Assembly (NCBI RefSeq): GCF_004349065.1
Contig: NZ_SMKZ01000034.1
Coordinates: 1 to 64,000 of the forward strand
Reading direction: 5' to 3'
Source: Jiangella asiatica
Lineage (GTDB): Bacteria > Actinomycetota > Actinomycetes > Jiangellales > Jiangellaceae
Length of the DNA: 64,000 nucleotides
Each line of letters starts with the position of its first letter. Within the stretch, counting starts at the first letter, position 1. Of the stretch, positions 50,353 through 59,575 are shown piece after piece. Position numbers and translations under genes: made by a program. The notes beneath the pieces are model-generated. The model was not told the DNA's origin. It was given only the letters and a program-made list of their open reading frames with translations, and did not search any database.

Positions 50353-52614
50353 TCAGCTCACTCTCAGGGGGTCGGCGTTGAAATCGGCGATGGTCTGGCC
50401 GTCCCAGAGCGCATTAAGGTCGGCGATGGTCTGGCCGTCCCACGCCTGGTTGAACTCGGCGATGGTCGGCAGTAGGGGTCGGACGTCGATGTACTGGTCG
50501 ATGTTGCCCGCGGTGCCGCCGTGCTCGATGGCGACAACGACACCCCGCAGCGGCTCGAGCCCGGTGACGTCAGGGTCGGAGATCTCAACGATGTCGCCGA
50601 GTTGGCGCCGCGGTTCCCACAGGACCGGGACTCTCTGCAGGATCGCCCGCGGCGCGGACAGCTCGGCGGCGAGGAAACTCGCCAGGTCGAGAGCTGATGA
50701 GTTGTCCTGGACGTAGGGCGACTCGTCCAGGGTCAGCTCTTCTGCACGCACACCCTCGTTGTCGACCTCGGCGTACTCCGACGCCTGGCTGGCCTGGATG
50801 ATCCGCTGCCGCGCCCGGATGAACAGGTCTGGCGCGTCGCTACCGTTGCCAGCGACGAGCCACACACGGCCGGAGTGGTTGTTGGTGACAATGACTCGCG
50901 CGACCCGCGGCCCGCTGGGGTCGACCTCAACCTGCACCGACGTCGACACGTCCGAACCTGAGCCGTCAGCGGCCGTGTTGGCGCGGAACCGCGTGCCGGT
51001 AGAGCCGGTGCCGGCCGTCGCCGTCGTGTCGATCCCGATGGCGATGCCGTTCAGATTCACCGACAGGCGCTTGGTGGCGTTGGCCCCCACGGAGATCACC
51101 GTGCCGGTCTCCTGGGCGCTCCACACGGTGTGTGCGTAGTCGTCGGACAGGTATGACGTGACCGGCAGTACGGGTACCTGGACGCTGGAGCGGACCTGCT
51201 CGACGGCCTCGCGCCACGACACGTCCATCAGCGACGTTCGCGACGTGATCTCGTGGACCGGCTCGCCGATGCCGCGCAGCGACTGGCGGTTCCGAAAGGT
51301 TGGAGTCCCCTGCTCGTCCAGCCAGACGGCGCCCAACTCGGCCTCGGCGACCTCTCGAAGGGCGTCCCACCCGTTGTCGCGGAACAGCCCGGGCGTGGCG
51401 TCGATCCGTCCGATGGTCGGGTCGAGACTGGCTGACGGGACGAAGCCGATCATGGCATGCGCGCCGGATGGGTTGGACCGGACCGCCACGCCGGCCAGTG
51501 CCATCCCCTCTTCGCTGGTCACCTGAACGTAAGAAACGCCGTTGCTGTGAGCTCCTACGAGACTCGTCGACTGAGAGCCGCCCTCATAGAACAGGATTAC
51601 GTTGTTGGTGGCGCCGTCGTGCTCGACATCGATTGAGAATCGACCACCGGGCCAGCCAGTGAATGTGTGGGTCGGAGTTCCCAACGTGTTGATGGCGACC
51701 TCGATCTCACCGGGCCTGATCCGAACCCTGGTCCAGGCGAGTCCGGCCGATTGCAGAAGGATCTCCGTCTGCCCCGATTCGCCGTTTGCCCATCCATGGA
51801 TGCGGACCCAGTCGGTCTCTACCAGTCGCGCCGGGCGCACCCGGAAGACAAAGTCTCCGGTCAGAGCGAGGAACCGCTCACCGGTGTCCCATGCCTGGCT
51901 GACGAAGGTCGGATTGTCCTCGGTGACCCCGTTGCGCGCCTGGATGAGCTCCCCGTAGAAGGCGGTCGCGGACACCGACGTCCCGGCCGGGAGCTGTTCG
52001 GGCCACACCGTTCCCTGGAGCGGGCATGAGACCGCGGTGGAGGGCTCGGCCGCCGGCATCGTGTAGTACCCCAACTGCCGCAACACAGAGTCCATCACGT
52101 AGCTCCCAGACACCCCCGGGAACAGCAGCACCGAAGCGCCAGAGTCGGGGACGTAACGCATCTGCGACGCCAGCGGCGCGACGATGACATCTCGCCGCAG
52201 TAGGGCGGCGTCGTCGTCGCAGTCCACCGACATGACGTCGGTCAGCGCCGAGCCGCCAGCGTCCATGACCCGGCCCGTGAACACCGGCACCAGGGACGGG
52301 CGGCCATCGGTGCCGATGAAGCCGGCCCGGATGGAGCAGCCCGACTCGACCACTCGCGAAGCTGTCTTGGAGAACGGGTTCCGGGCGACCTGCGTCTCAA
52401 TGTCGGCGGCCGGGATCTCCGCCTGAGCGTCCGCCACCGACTGCCCGGAGATGCCCCGCACCTGAGCCGGCAGGTAGGTCGCGATCTCCCGGCGCACACT
52501 CCACGAGTCAGGCTCAACGTCCGTCCGCGCGCCGGCAACGTCGCCGACATCAACAACAGCGACAGGCTCAGAGACGGTCAGGTCGGTCGGCCAGTTCGCC
52601 GGCGTCGGCTGCAT
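50353..52614 (-). CDS. Large minor tail protein (tail hub/tip)
   Basis: 753 residues, ATG 52614 overlapping the distal tail gene's stop. The N-terminal part (ATYLPAQVRGISGQSVADAQ, then GCSIRAGFIGTDGRPSLVPV) and a C-terminal region with LWEPRRQLGDIVEISDPDVT resemble siphovirus tail-hub proteins. In the middle a jelly-roll-like module (WVRIHGWANGESGQTEILLQ) is inserted. The end has FNQAWDGQTIADLNALWDGQ and a further copy, matching the repeats of the fibre at 49168. It should form the tail tip complex. Confidence 0.75.
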   Translation of the reverse strand: MQPTPANWPTDLTVSEPVAVVDVGDVAGARTDVEPDSWSVRREIATYLPAQVRGISGQSVADAQAEIPAADIETQVARNPFSKTASRVVESGCSIRAGFIGTDGRPSLVPVFTGRVMDAGGSALTDVMSVDCDDDAALLRRDVIVAPLASQMRYVPDSGASVLLFPGVSGSYVMDSVLRQLGYYTMPAAEPSTAVSCPLQGTVWPEQLPAGTSVSATAFYGELIQARNGVTEDNPTFVSQAWDTGERFLALTGDFVFRVRPARLVETDWVRIHGWANGESGQTEILLQSAGLAWTRVRIRPGEIEVAINTLGTPTHTFTGWPGGRFSIDVEHDGATNNVILFYEGGSQSTSLVGAHSNGVSYVQVTSEEGMALAGVAVRSNPSGAHAMIGFVPSASLDPTIGRIDATPGLFRDNGWDALREVAEAELGAVWLDEQGTPTFRNRQSLRGIGEPVHEITSRTSLMDVSWREAVEQVRSSVQVPVLPVTSYLSDDYAHTVWSAQETGTVISVGANATKRLSVNLNGIAIGIDTTATAGTGSTGTRFRANTAADGSGSDVSTSVQVEVDPSGPRVARVIVTNNHSGRVWLVAGNGSDAPDLFIRARQRIIQASQASEYAEVDNEGVRAEELTLDESPYVQDNSSALDLASFLAAELSAPRAILQRVPVLWEPRRQLGDIVEISDPDVTGLEPLRGVVVAIEHGGTAGNIDQYIDVRPLLPTIAEFNQAWDGQTIADLNALWDGQTIADFNADPLRVS

Positions 52615-53405
52615 CAGCCGACCTCGAGCAACTCTGCGGTGTAATCCGATCGGACGGTTCCGTCGTCCCACACCGCCTGATGCGTGCGCTGCATGCCACT
52701 CACCGACACCCGCGGGATTCCTTCCCCGGGCAGCCAGTCAATGACCGTGGCCGTCTCGGTGAGCTGCACCCGGTTGAAGTTCCCCGCCACATCCGGGTCG
52801 AGGACCACGCGCACGCCCCCGGCGCCAGCAGGTGCGGCACCGGTCGCCGACAGGCGCCCAGTGCCCGTGCTGCCCGCAGTCGTCGACAGCGTGACGCCGT
52901 CGGCGTCCACCCAGCGCAGACCTACGTGCGACGACGCCGACGCGAAGGTCGACGCCGTGTACGTGCGCCCCTCCAGCACCGGCACCACCGGGGCGACCGC
53001 CTCGCCAAGCGGAACGTCGATCAACGGCAGGGCACCCCCCAGCACCGAGTACGTCAGCGTCCCCCCACCGACAGCCTCGTACGGCTCGTCACCCCACAGG
53101 CCGGGCGCGGCCACGCTGGGCCGAAGCATGTTCGTTGCCGCGGCGTACGGGTCGTACCAGTAGGTCGGCACGGACGGGTTCGCCAGCGAACCGGACTCCA
53201 ACTCCACCAGCGCGGCCACCTCTGCCGGTGTCGCCCACGCGAGCGACAGCGTCCACCGTCGGGCCGACCTGGGTGCGCGCTGGATCGAACGCATGCCGGC
53301 CAGATTCAGCCGTGGCGTCGAGGGCCGCTCCACCGGCGCCTCAACCGGCGCCGGACAGCGAATCTCCTGCAGCGCGCCGAGACGGCCGATCCACGTGGAG
53401 GACAT
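52614..53405 (-). CDS. Distal-tail-like minor tail protein
   Basis: 263 residues directly downstream of the tape measure with stop/start overlap. It opens WIGRLGALQEIRCPAPVEAP and contains RRWTLSLAWATPAEVAALVE, plus a carbohydrate-binding-like beta-sandwich (YTASTFASASSHVGLRWVDA, then GAGGVRVVLDPDVAGNFNRV). Position and composition are those of a distal tail protein joining the tube to the tip. Confidence 0.7.
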   Translation of the reverse strand: MSSTWIGRLGALQEIRCPAPVEAPVERPSTPRLNLAGMRSIQRAPRSARRWTLSLAWATPAEVAALVELESGSLANPSVPTYWYDPYAAATNMLRPSVAAPGLWGDEPYEAVGGGTLTYSVLGGALPLIDVPLGEAVAPVVPVLEGRTYTASTFASASSHVGLRWVDADGVTLSTTAGSTGTGRLSATGAAPAGAGGVRVVLDPDVAGNFNRVQLTETATVIDWLPGEGIPRVSVSGMQRTHQAVWDDGTVRSDYTAELLEVG

Positions 53406-56400
53406 CAGGCCCTCCTCGCGTTGACTCGCGCGCCCTTGTCGACGACCCGGGCGAGTACCGACTCTGATCCGATCTGCAGCTGCAGCGTCGCCCCGTCAAG
53501 CGTCGGCATCGCGGCAGCCACGGCTGCCGCGATGGCATCAGCGTCAACAACGGAGCGAGCATCGGACTGGCTGTGCAGCGGGAGTGTGGTGAACCACTTC
53601 GGCATCTCGGGTGCGCGGCCTTCACCCATCCAAAGCGAGCCGCCGCCCTTAGCCTTCTTGCCGCCGAGAAACTGGATCAGCCATGCCTCGATCGCGCTGC
53701 CGGCGTTCGGGCCGGTGTACATTGCCGCGAGCTGGTCGTTGTACTTCCGCAGCAGGTCCGACATCCCCTCGAAGGAGAAGTCCTCGTAGAACTTCCCGCC
53801 AGACCTGATGCGATCCAAGAGCTCCTTCGCGGCCGTCTGCAGCGGCGTGAGGCTCAGCGGCTCCTTGCCACTCGGCCGGTCCGGTGGCTTGATGCCAATG
53901 GGCGCCGGGACGACACTGCGAGCGACCCGGTCGTACGCCTGTGCTGCTCGGGTGATCGCCGAGTCGAGCTCGATCAGGGAGTCCTCGACTTCGACGCCAC
54001 CCTCCTCGACCATGTCGGTCGCTGAATCGATGGCACGCCACAGGCCATCACCCAGTCGGTACTCCGCCACACCCAGCGCCGTCAGGGCGCCCATCGACTC
54101 CAACCCGGACCGCTGGTTGAGCGATGAGAGAATGGACCGCGTGCGGCCGGCCGGGATGATCTCTCCGTCGCCCTCGGGGACGAACAGCTCCGGGCCCTCT
54201 TCGCCGACGGTGTACAGCTGTCCCATCTGGACCGGGCCGCCGCGCGCCTTCGGCAGCGGCCCCCCAACCACCTTCGGGTAGATGTTCACCGTGCGGGCAC
54301 GGGTCAGGCTGTTCAGCTCGCCCTCGGCCCTACTGGTGTTCGCCTGGGCGCGGAGGTGCGCGATCACGTTCCGGCGCCCGAACGCATCCACGACGCCGAG
54401 TGCGCGGTTTGCGTTCGCCTGCGCGGTGGCCGCGCCGTCCTCGTCGATCTGCGCCGTGTAGGTGTCCTCGTAGTCCTCGGCGACACCAGTCAGTGCGGCG
54501 ACGCGGTCCCGGATGGTGTCGGCCTGGTCGGCGGTGATCGCTCCCTGCGCGACCCACTGGTCGAGTTTGCTGGCGAAGGCGTCGAAGGACAGGTCGCCAC
54601 TCAGCGCTGCTGACTCAAGATTTGCGACGGCGCCTGCAAGATCCAGCCCGGCCTGCTGCGCCTCGGCGCTGGTGGGCCCGAACTCTGCGACCGCCTCGTT
54701 GTAGGCGGTCTGCGCGTCGGTGACGCCGACGACGGCGTCGTTGAGCGCGAACACCGGGTCGGTAGCGATCTTGATTTGGTCGAGCCACGCCGACAGCGCC
54801 TCGGTCTGCGCGTCGATCTCGGCCGTGCCGCCGGCGAACTCCTCACCCATCCCGGCCACGGCGCCGCCGGCCGCCGTCGCCTCATGTGCGGCTAGCGCCT
54901 GGTCCTCAGCGGTGCCGCGCAGCGCCTCCTGGTAGGCAGGCAGCTTCTCCCGCAGCCGGTCGACCTCGTCGCCCTGGTACCCCAGCCGGTCAGCCAGCTC
55001 ATCGAACGCCGCCGTAGCGCCCTCGATGTCGCCACCGGAGGCGAGTTTCGCCAGCTCGGCGTCGATCAGTTGCAGACCTGAGGAGAACTCCTCGCTGGCG
55101 CCGCCCAGCTCGTAGAGGTTCGCGATCTGGTCACCGCCGGCGAGGTTGCTGACACCGTTCTTGATGCGGCCCCACAGGCTGGTGTCAGCGATCGGCTCGG
55201 CGGCCTCCCGCAGCCGCACCTGCGAGTCGATCAGCTCGTTGAGTGCGGCGCTGCTCTCGCCACGGCTCAGCGCCAGCACGCCCTCGTACGCAGCCTGCGA
55301 GGAGATCTCGGTCTGGTTGAGCGCCTTGTTGAGCTCCCACACCGCGAAGCCGACGGCGCCGATGGCGCCCACCGCGCCGGCGAACCGGAGCGTCCGGCCC
55401 GCTCGCCCGGACGTGAGGCCGAGGTCGTTGATCGCCTCGCGGGTGTTGGCGACGCCGACGGCCAGCTTGCCGAGCCCGGCCACGCCGAGAGCGACCAGGC
55501 CGCCACCGCCGACGATGGCGAGCGTCGCCGACTGCACACCAGGAGGCAGGTCATTGAAGGCGTTCACCGCGTCCGTGGCGCCCTGCACGAGGTCACGTAG
55601 CGGACCGTCAGCGCCGGAGCCCGCGCCGATGAGCGCGGTCTCCAGGGCGCCCCCGAATTCCTCGAGGTCGCCCTTGAGGTTGTCCATGCGGGTGGCCGCG
55701 GTCTCGGCGGCGTAGCCCTGGTCGTCGACGGCGGCGATCCAGTTCCGGATGCCGGGCTCGCCCTGCTCGTACAGGATCGACGCCGCGCGGACGGCGTCGC
55801 TGCCGAAGATGGTCGCCATGGCGGCGTTGCGCTGCTCGGGCGTCAGGTCCCGCAGGGCGGCCTGCAGGTTGCCGGCGAACTCGGCGAGGCCGATGAATTG
55901 GCCCTGCCCGTCATACGCCGAGATGCCCAGCCGCTCCATCTCGTCAGCAGCCTCGACCGAGGTCGGCGTGAGCCGCTGCAGCATCGTCTTGAACGACGTG
56001 CCGGCGTCCGAACCGAGCAGGCCGGCCGAGGCGAACGCTGCGAGACCGCCCGTGGTCTCCTCGATCGACAGCCCGGTCTGGTCGGCGACGAGGCCGGCCT
56101 GATTGAGCGCCATCCCGAGCTCGTGCACGCCGCCCTGCGCCTTGCCGGCGCCGGCCGCGAGGAGGTCGGCGACGTGGACAACGTCGTCCCCAGCGAGGCC
56201 GAACTGGGTCATGGCCGATGCAGCGATCTCCGCCGCCTGTGCGACCTCGATGCCGCCGGCGGCGGCCAGGTCCAGCGCGCCGTCGAGACCGCCGGCCAGG
56301 ATGTCCTCCGCCGAGACACCGGCCTTGGCCAACTCTTCGATCGCACCGGCCGCCTCGGTAGCGGAGAAAGCTGTCTCCGCGCCGGCGTCAAGCGCAGCCT

Positions 56401-56689
56401 GCCGCAGCTGGTCCAGGCTGCCCCGGGCGTCGTCACCGGTGGCGGCGACGTGCGACATCGCCTCGTCGAAGTTTGCGAACGCCCGGACCGCGAGGCCGGC
56501 ACCAGCGACAGCCGCGAGGCCGACCGCGCCGATACCGGTGGTGAGGGTGTTGATTGACTGCTCGCGCTTGCCGACCCAGTCCAGGCCCTTGCCGCCCATG
56601 TCGGCGAGGGCTTTGCTGGCGGTACGTGCCCCGGCGATGACGCCGCCGATGTTCATGCCGAGGTTGATGACGACGGAGCGATTCGCCAC
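53405..56689 (-). CDS. Tail tape measure protein
   Basis: 1094 residues, GTG start at 56689. The N-terminal region has the TIGR01760-like tape-measure pattern (AFANFDEAMSHVAATGDDAR, then FSATEAAGAIEELAKAGVSA, LQRLTPTSVEAADEMERLGI, MATIFGSDAVRAASIL). A hydrophobic stretch occurs near 400-430 (GGGLVALGVAGLGKLAVGVA), followed by long helical segments. It sets tail length; by the usual 1.5 angstrom per residue rule the tail would be about 165 nm. It follows the chaperone pair, as in all siphoviruses. Confidence 0.93.
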   Translation of the reverse strand: MANRSVVINLGMNIGGVIAGARTASKALADMGGKGLDWVGKREQSINTLTTGIGAVGLAAVAGAGLAVRAFANFDEAMSHVAATGDDARGSLDQLRQAALDAGAETAFSATEAAGAIEELAKAGVSAEDILAGGLDGALDLAAAGGIEVAQAAEIAASAMTQFGLAGDDVVHVADLLAAGAGKAQGGVHELGMALNQAGLVADQTGLSIEETTGGLAAFASAGLLGSDAGTSFKTMLQRLTPTSVEAADEMERLGISAYDGQGQFIGLAEFAGNLQAALRDLTPEQRNAAMATIFGSDAVRAASILYEQGEPGIRNWIAAVDDQGYAAETAATRMDNLKGDLEEFGGALETALIGAGSGADGPLRDLVQGATDAVNAFNDLPPGVQSATLAIVGGGGLVALGVAGLGKLAVGVANTREAINDLGLTSGRAGRTLRFAGAVGAIGAVGFAVWELNKALNQTEISSQAAYEGVLALSRGESSAALNELIDSQVRLREAAEPIADTSLWGRIKNGVSNLAGGDQIANLYELGGASEEFSSGLQLIDAELAKLASGGDIEGATAAFDELADRLGYQGDEVDRLREKLPAYQEALRGTAEDQALAAHEATAAGGAVAGMGEEFAGGTAEIDAQTEALSAWLDQIKIATDPVFALNDAVVGVTDAQTAYNEAVAEFGPTSAEAQQAGLDLAGAVANLESAALSGDLSFDAFASKLDQWVAQGAITADQADTIRDRVAALTGVAEDYEDTYTAQIDEDGAATAQANANRALGVVDAFGRRNVIAHLRAQANTSRAEGELNSLTRARTVNIYPKVVGGPLPKARGGPVQMGQLYTVGEEGPELFVPEGDGEIIPAGRTRSILSSLNQRSGLESMGALTALGVAEYRLGDGLWRAIDSATDMVEEGGVEVEDSLIELDSAITRAAQAYDRVARSVVPAPIGIKPPDRPSGKEPLSLTPLQTAAKELLDRIRSGGKFYEDFSFEGMSDLLRKYNDQLAAMYTGPNAGSAIEAWLIQFLGGKKAKGGGSLWMGEGRAPEMPKWFTTLPLHSQSDARSVVDADAIAAAVAAAMPTLDGATLQLQIGSESVLARVVDKGARVNARRA

Positions 56690-56701
56690 AGGGCACCCCC
56701 G

Positions 56702-57648
56702 TCAGCTCGTATTCAGTTCGGCGCTCCAGAGCAGCGCGCCGGTGTGCCTCGACTGCTTCTTCTTCTTGCCTAGGCCCTCTTGCGCCTGGAGCACGGCCGT
56801 GGTGGCGTGGCAGCGGGTCGGCAGCCCGGAGCGCCAGCGCATCTCGTTGGCTGGGTCCGTGCAGACCTCGATCGGGCGGCCGCACAGCGGGCACAACGTG
56901 GCCCGGTACTGCGACAGCGCGCGCATCCAGTCCTGCTCCGCGTCGTCCCACTCGACCTCGCGGGTCGTCACAGACCTGAGCAGCCGGCCGTCGCCGGCGT
57001 ACTCGTACTCGGTGATTTCCTCCGGCTCCCAGCCAGAGAACCGCTTGTAGGAGACGCCGAGTCGTTCCGCCGCCTCTAGGTCTCGTCGGAGGTCTGCGTC
57101 GTCCGCGACGCGGCGCGCGAGAAAGGGACGCTCACCTTCCCGCGGTTGAGCAGGAAGGCCATGTTGGCGATGCTCTCGAACTGCTGGTCGGTCATCTCGT
57201 CGGCCAGCGACTCCCAGTCCTGCGCCGGGTCGAACTCGACGACCTCGCCGGCGTGGTCGGTGACCTGCACGATGGTCCCCGGCTCCTTGCCGTCATCGTC
57301 CAGAGTCGCCAACATGAGTGCGTCGAAGAACGTCTCACGGTTGACTCCGACGGCGGCGTCTTCGGCGTCGTCCTTGCGCGGCGGATGCTGCGCGACGATC
57401 TTCTTGTACCGGTTACGCGGCAACGCGCTGAGCAGGAAGTGAACCGTCTGCTGCTCCATCAGCTCCTCGAGCTGGCGGATCTCCTCCGCAAGCCGGCTCG
57501 CGGTCGCGTTGCCAACCATCCGGTCGCCGGTGGTCTTGCCCCGCTCCTTGCGCAGCTGCTCGTCGAGCCGTTCCCACTCGGCGCGCATCGACATGTCGAG
57601 GCATAGCGGAACGGTCGCCGTCGGACGCTTGATGGTGAGCTTGCTCAT
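56702..57648 (-). CDS. Tail assembly chaperone, -1 frameshift product (gpGT-like)
   Basis: The 0 frame of the shorter chaperone runs to a CCCTTTC heptamer (minus strand, 57127-57121). After a -1 slip the frame continues open to TGA at 56702-56704 and adds 139 residues, giving about 315 in total. The extension reads ADDADLRRDLEAAERLGVSY and has a CPLCG knuckle. It has no good start of its own (a GTG at 56971 is unlikely). This layout between the major tail protein and the tape measure is the conserved G/GT arrangement. Confidence 0.82.
57076..57648 (-). CDS. Tail assembly chaperone (gpG-like)
   Basis: 190 residues in the unshifted frame (TIKRPTATVPLCLDMSMRAE, NRYKKIVAQHPPRKDDAEDA, FDPAQDWESLADEMTDQQFE), ending at TAG shortly after the slippery site. 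It binds the tape measure protein during tail assembly and is not expected in the virion. The ATG at 57648 overlaps the stop of the next gene upstream. Confidence 0.85.
   Translation of the reverse strand: MSKLTIKRPTATVPLCLDMSMRAEWERLDEQLRKERGKTTGDRMVGNATASRLAEEIRQLEELMEQQTVHFLLSALPRNRYKKIVAQHPPRKDDAEDAAVGVNRETFFDALMLATLDDDGKEPGTIVQVTDHAGEVVEFDPAQDWESLADEMTDQQFESIANMAFLLNRGKVSVPFSRAASRTTQTSDET
57121..57127 (-). promoter_or_regulatory. Slippery heptamer CCCTTTC for -1 frameshifting
   Basis: In the zero frame it is read C CCT TTC and in the -1 frame CCC TTT, a canonical X XXY YYZ site. It lies 18 codons before the zero-frame stop, exactly where the open extension frame takes over. GC-rich DNA immediately downstream could form a stimulatory structure. 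Confidence 0.82.
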
Positions 57649-57896
57649 CGGCCCGGCTCCTCGTCCTGCACGGGGATGTAGACCGTGTTGATGACGGTGC
57701 CGGACTCGCCCGCAACCGCCTCGCCCTCGTACCGAGGCTGCCCCGCGTTGTCGCGGTCGATGACCTCGGCGTAAATGCCGTCGTAGCCGAACTTGAGGCT
57801 GCGCAGCTCGTTGACGTCGAAGCCCGCCGACGCGATGAGGCGCAGGTAGTCCTCGCGGCTGATGCTTTCGGGCACGCCTTCAATGACCTTGCTCAT
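57645..57896 (-). CDS. Small phage protein after the major tail gene
   Basis: 83 residues from the ATG at 57896: IEGVPESISREDYLRLIASA, then FGYDGIYAEVIDRD. Overlaps the chaperone start by 4 bases. Small proteins of this position are common in actinophages, function unknown. Sits just after a strong hairpin. Confidence 0.65.
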   Translation of the reverse strand: MSKVIEGVPESISREDYLRLIASAGFDVNELRSLKFGYDGIYAEVIDRDNAGQPRYEGEAVAGESGTVINTVYIPVQDEEPGR

Positions 57897-57931
57897 GGTT
57901 GTGCTCCCGGTCTCCCCGGTCGTGGTGATGA

Positions 57932-57969
57932 CCCCGCGCAGCCCGACCGGGTAAGAGGGCTGCGCGGGG
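57932..57969. terminator. Perfect 13-base hairpin after the major tail gene
   Basis: CCCCGCGCAGCCC and GGGCTGCGCGGGG pair perfectly around a 12-base loop, with no U-run. It lies 11 bases downstream of the major tail protein stop. Such a hairpin may act as a partial terminator or a stabilising 3' end so that the abundant tail protein is made in excess. Confidence 0.6.
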
Positions 57970-57979
57970 CGTGAGTGGG

Positions 57980-58492
57980 CTACGGCGCCGCGACGACGGT
58001 GCCCTCGACAGTGGGGCCGGTGATGAACTGCTTCTGCGCCGTCTTGAGGACCGAGTTCGCCTCGGGGGTCAGCTCGTTGTACTGGCCGCACTTGATCGGC
58101 GTGACGACCACCTTCTGGTCAGCCGCGTACGCGGTGTCGAACTTGATGCCGCGGCGGGTCACCAGGAAGTGCGTCGAGCCCGGGACGAGGGTGTCCTTGG
58201 CCGCGTTGTCTGTGGCCTCGTTCGGCGCGTTGGTGTTGTCGATGTAGATCGTGTCCAGCGAGCGGGTGAACCGGCCCGGCTGCTCGAAGATCTGCGTCGA
58301 GCACAGGCGCTCGTCGGCGATGACCTGCTCGTCCAGGCTCGGCGTGTAACCGTCGCTGGTCAGGTAGCAGGAGATGTCCACGACCGTCGGGTCCGTCAAC
58401 TCCGTGACGGTCGGTGCGGTCGGGTCGGCGATGGTGTCGACGACGATGACCGACACATTGCCGTCGGCCGGGGTGGCGGGGATGTCAGCCAT
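57980..58492 (-). CDS. Major tail protein
   Basis: 170 residues from the ATG at 58492. The beta-rich sequence (VSVIVVDTIADPTAPTVTEL, DGYTPSLDEQVIADERLCST, IYIDNTNAPNEATDN, THFLVTRRGIKFDTAY) matches tail tube proteins of actinophages. Position between the completion proteins and the chaperones fits. It overlaps the upstream small gene by 8 bases. Confidence 0.82.
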   Translation of the reverse strand: MADIPATPADGNVSVIVVDTIADPTAPTVTELTDPTVVDISCYLTSDGYTPSLDEQVIADERLCSTQIFEQPGRFTRSLDTIYIDNTNAPNEATDNAAKDTLVPGSTHFLVTRRGIKFDTAYAADQKVVVTPIKCGQYNELTPEANSVLKTAQKQFITGPTVEGTVVAAP

Positions 58493-58694
58493 CAGTTGGC
58501 TCCTTCGGGATCTCGACCGCGACGGCGGCCTGCTTGCGAGGGATGAAGTGCTTCGCCCGTCGCGGGCGATCAACCGGCGGGTACCGGTCGTCCTTGATGC
58601 GGGTCAGCAGCCCGCGCTTGAGTCGCGGGTCCGTCTCCGGCACGTCGAACTCATGCTTGGTCGTCGGCGACTTCACGCGGACGTATCTGGGCAT
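58485..58694 (-). CDS. Small phage protein before the major tail gene
   Basis: 69 residues from the ATG at 58694 behind GGGGGAG. Basic (YVRVKSPTTKHEFDVPETDP, then RPRRAKHFIPRKQAAV). Small basic proteins of this kind occur between the tail terminator and tube genes; function unknown. Confidence 0.65.
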   Translation of the reverse strand: MPRYVRVKSPTTKHEFDVPETDPRLKRGLLTRIKDDRYPPVDRPRRAKHFIPRKQAAVAVEIPKEPTDG

Positions 58695-58737
58695 GCGAAA
58701 CTCCCCCGTTCGGGGTTGGGGCCAGGGCGGGAAAGGA

Positions 58738-59184
58738 TCAGGCAGGTACTGACGCAAGGCGCCAGACGTCTACGCCGTACATCGGGTGCAGGTTCGTGCC
58801 CGGCAGTGTCACGTCGGAGTCCTGGCGGATGGGCTCGGAGTAGAGCGTCGCGAGTTTCCAGCACGAGCGACCGGCCACAATGGGCCGCACGTCCAGCAGG
58901 GTGCCGCTGACCTTGTCGGCCACGAACCGGACGGCATCGGCAGAGGCTCCCGCGTAGGTCGTGTACAGCCGGGTCTCGAACTGCGTGTGCTCGTTGCTCA
59001 GCGCCGGGGCCGTCCGGTCACCCGGTGTCGTCCAAAGCACGACATACGGGAACGTCGGCTCCTTCGGCACCTGTCCGTCGTAGAGCGCGATACTGCCCGG
59101 CGGTAGGTCTTCGCCGTCGGTGATATCGACGAAGCCGACCGCGGCCAGAAGCAGCTTAACTGCGGCGACATGCCCGGCGAGCAC
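58738..59184 (-). CDS. Tail terminator-like protein
   Basis: 148 residues, GTG start at 59184. It has the helix-sheet layout of tail terminators (AAVKLLLAAVGFVDITDGED, FPYVVLWTTPGDRTA, FETRLYTTYAGASADAVRFV, DVRPIVAGRSCWKLA). It would cap the tail tube and join it to the head. One base separates it from the gp10-like gene. Confidence 0.7.
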   Translation of the reverse strand: MLAGHVAAVKLLLAAVGFVDITDGEDLPPGSIALYDGQVPKEPTFPYVVLWTTPGDRTAPALSNEHTQFETRLYTTYAGASADAVRFVADKVSGTLLDVRPIVAGRSCWKLATLYSEPIRQDSDVTLPGTNLHPMYGVDVWRLASVPA

Positions 59185-59185
59185 G

Positions 59186-59575
59186 TCAGCCGTCCAGCAG
59201 CTTGTCGGCCATCAACCCGAGCGCCTTCTCGAACTTCGGCGCTTCGGCGCGCAGGCCGGACTCGACATCCAGCACCGGGCCGTTGTTGCTGGAGCCGAAG
59301 TACAGCAGGTTCCCGAGCGCGCCCTGCGTCTTGTCCTTGTCGGGACCGATCTCCGCTTCGATCTTCCCGACGCCGTACTCGATGTCGTACGTGATCGAGT
59401 TCGGAAACGCCGGGAACGTCGGGTGGCCGCTGGCCTCGTCGCGCATCTGGTTCTTGGTGTTGAGCGCGCCCTTCTCGACGACGGCGCGGCCCTCCTTCAC
59501 TGCGCGGCCGGGCATCTTGCCGACATCGGCGGCGACGCGCAGCACCTCGGAGGCGTCGACGGTGATGCGGTTCAC
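59186..59575 (-). CDS. HK97 gp10-like head-tail/tail completion protein
   Basis: 129 residues, GTG start. The pattern VLRVAADVGKMPGRAVKEGR, ALNTKNQMRDEASGHPTFPA, SITYDIEYGVGKIEAEIGPD, LGNLLYFGSSNNGPV is typical of the HK97-gp10 family. It connects neck and tail. Overlap of 4 bases with the next gene. Confidence 0.8.
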   Translation of the reverse strand: MNRITVDASEVLRVAADVGKMPGRAVKEGRAVVEKGALNTKNQMRDEASGHPTFPAFPNSITYDIEYGVGKIEAEIGPDKDKTQGALGNLLYFGSSNNGPVLDVESGLRAEAPKFEKALGLMADKLLDG

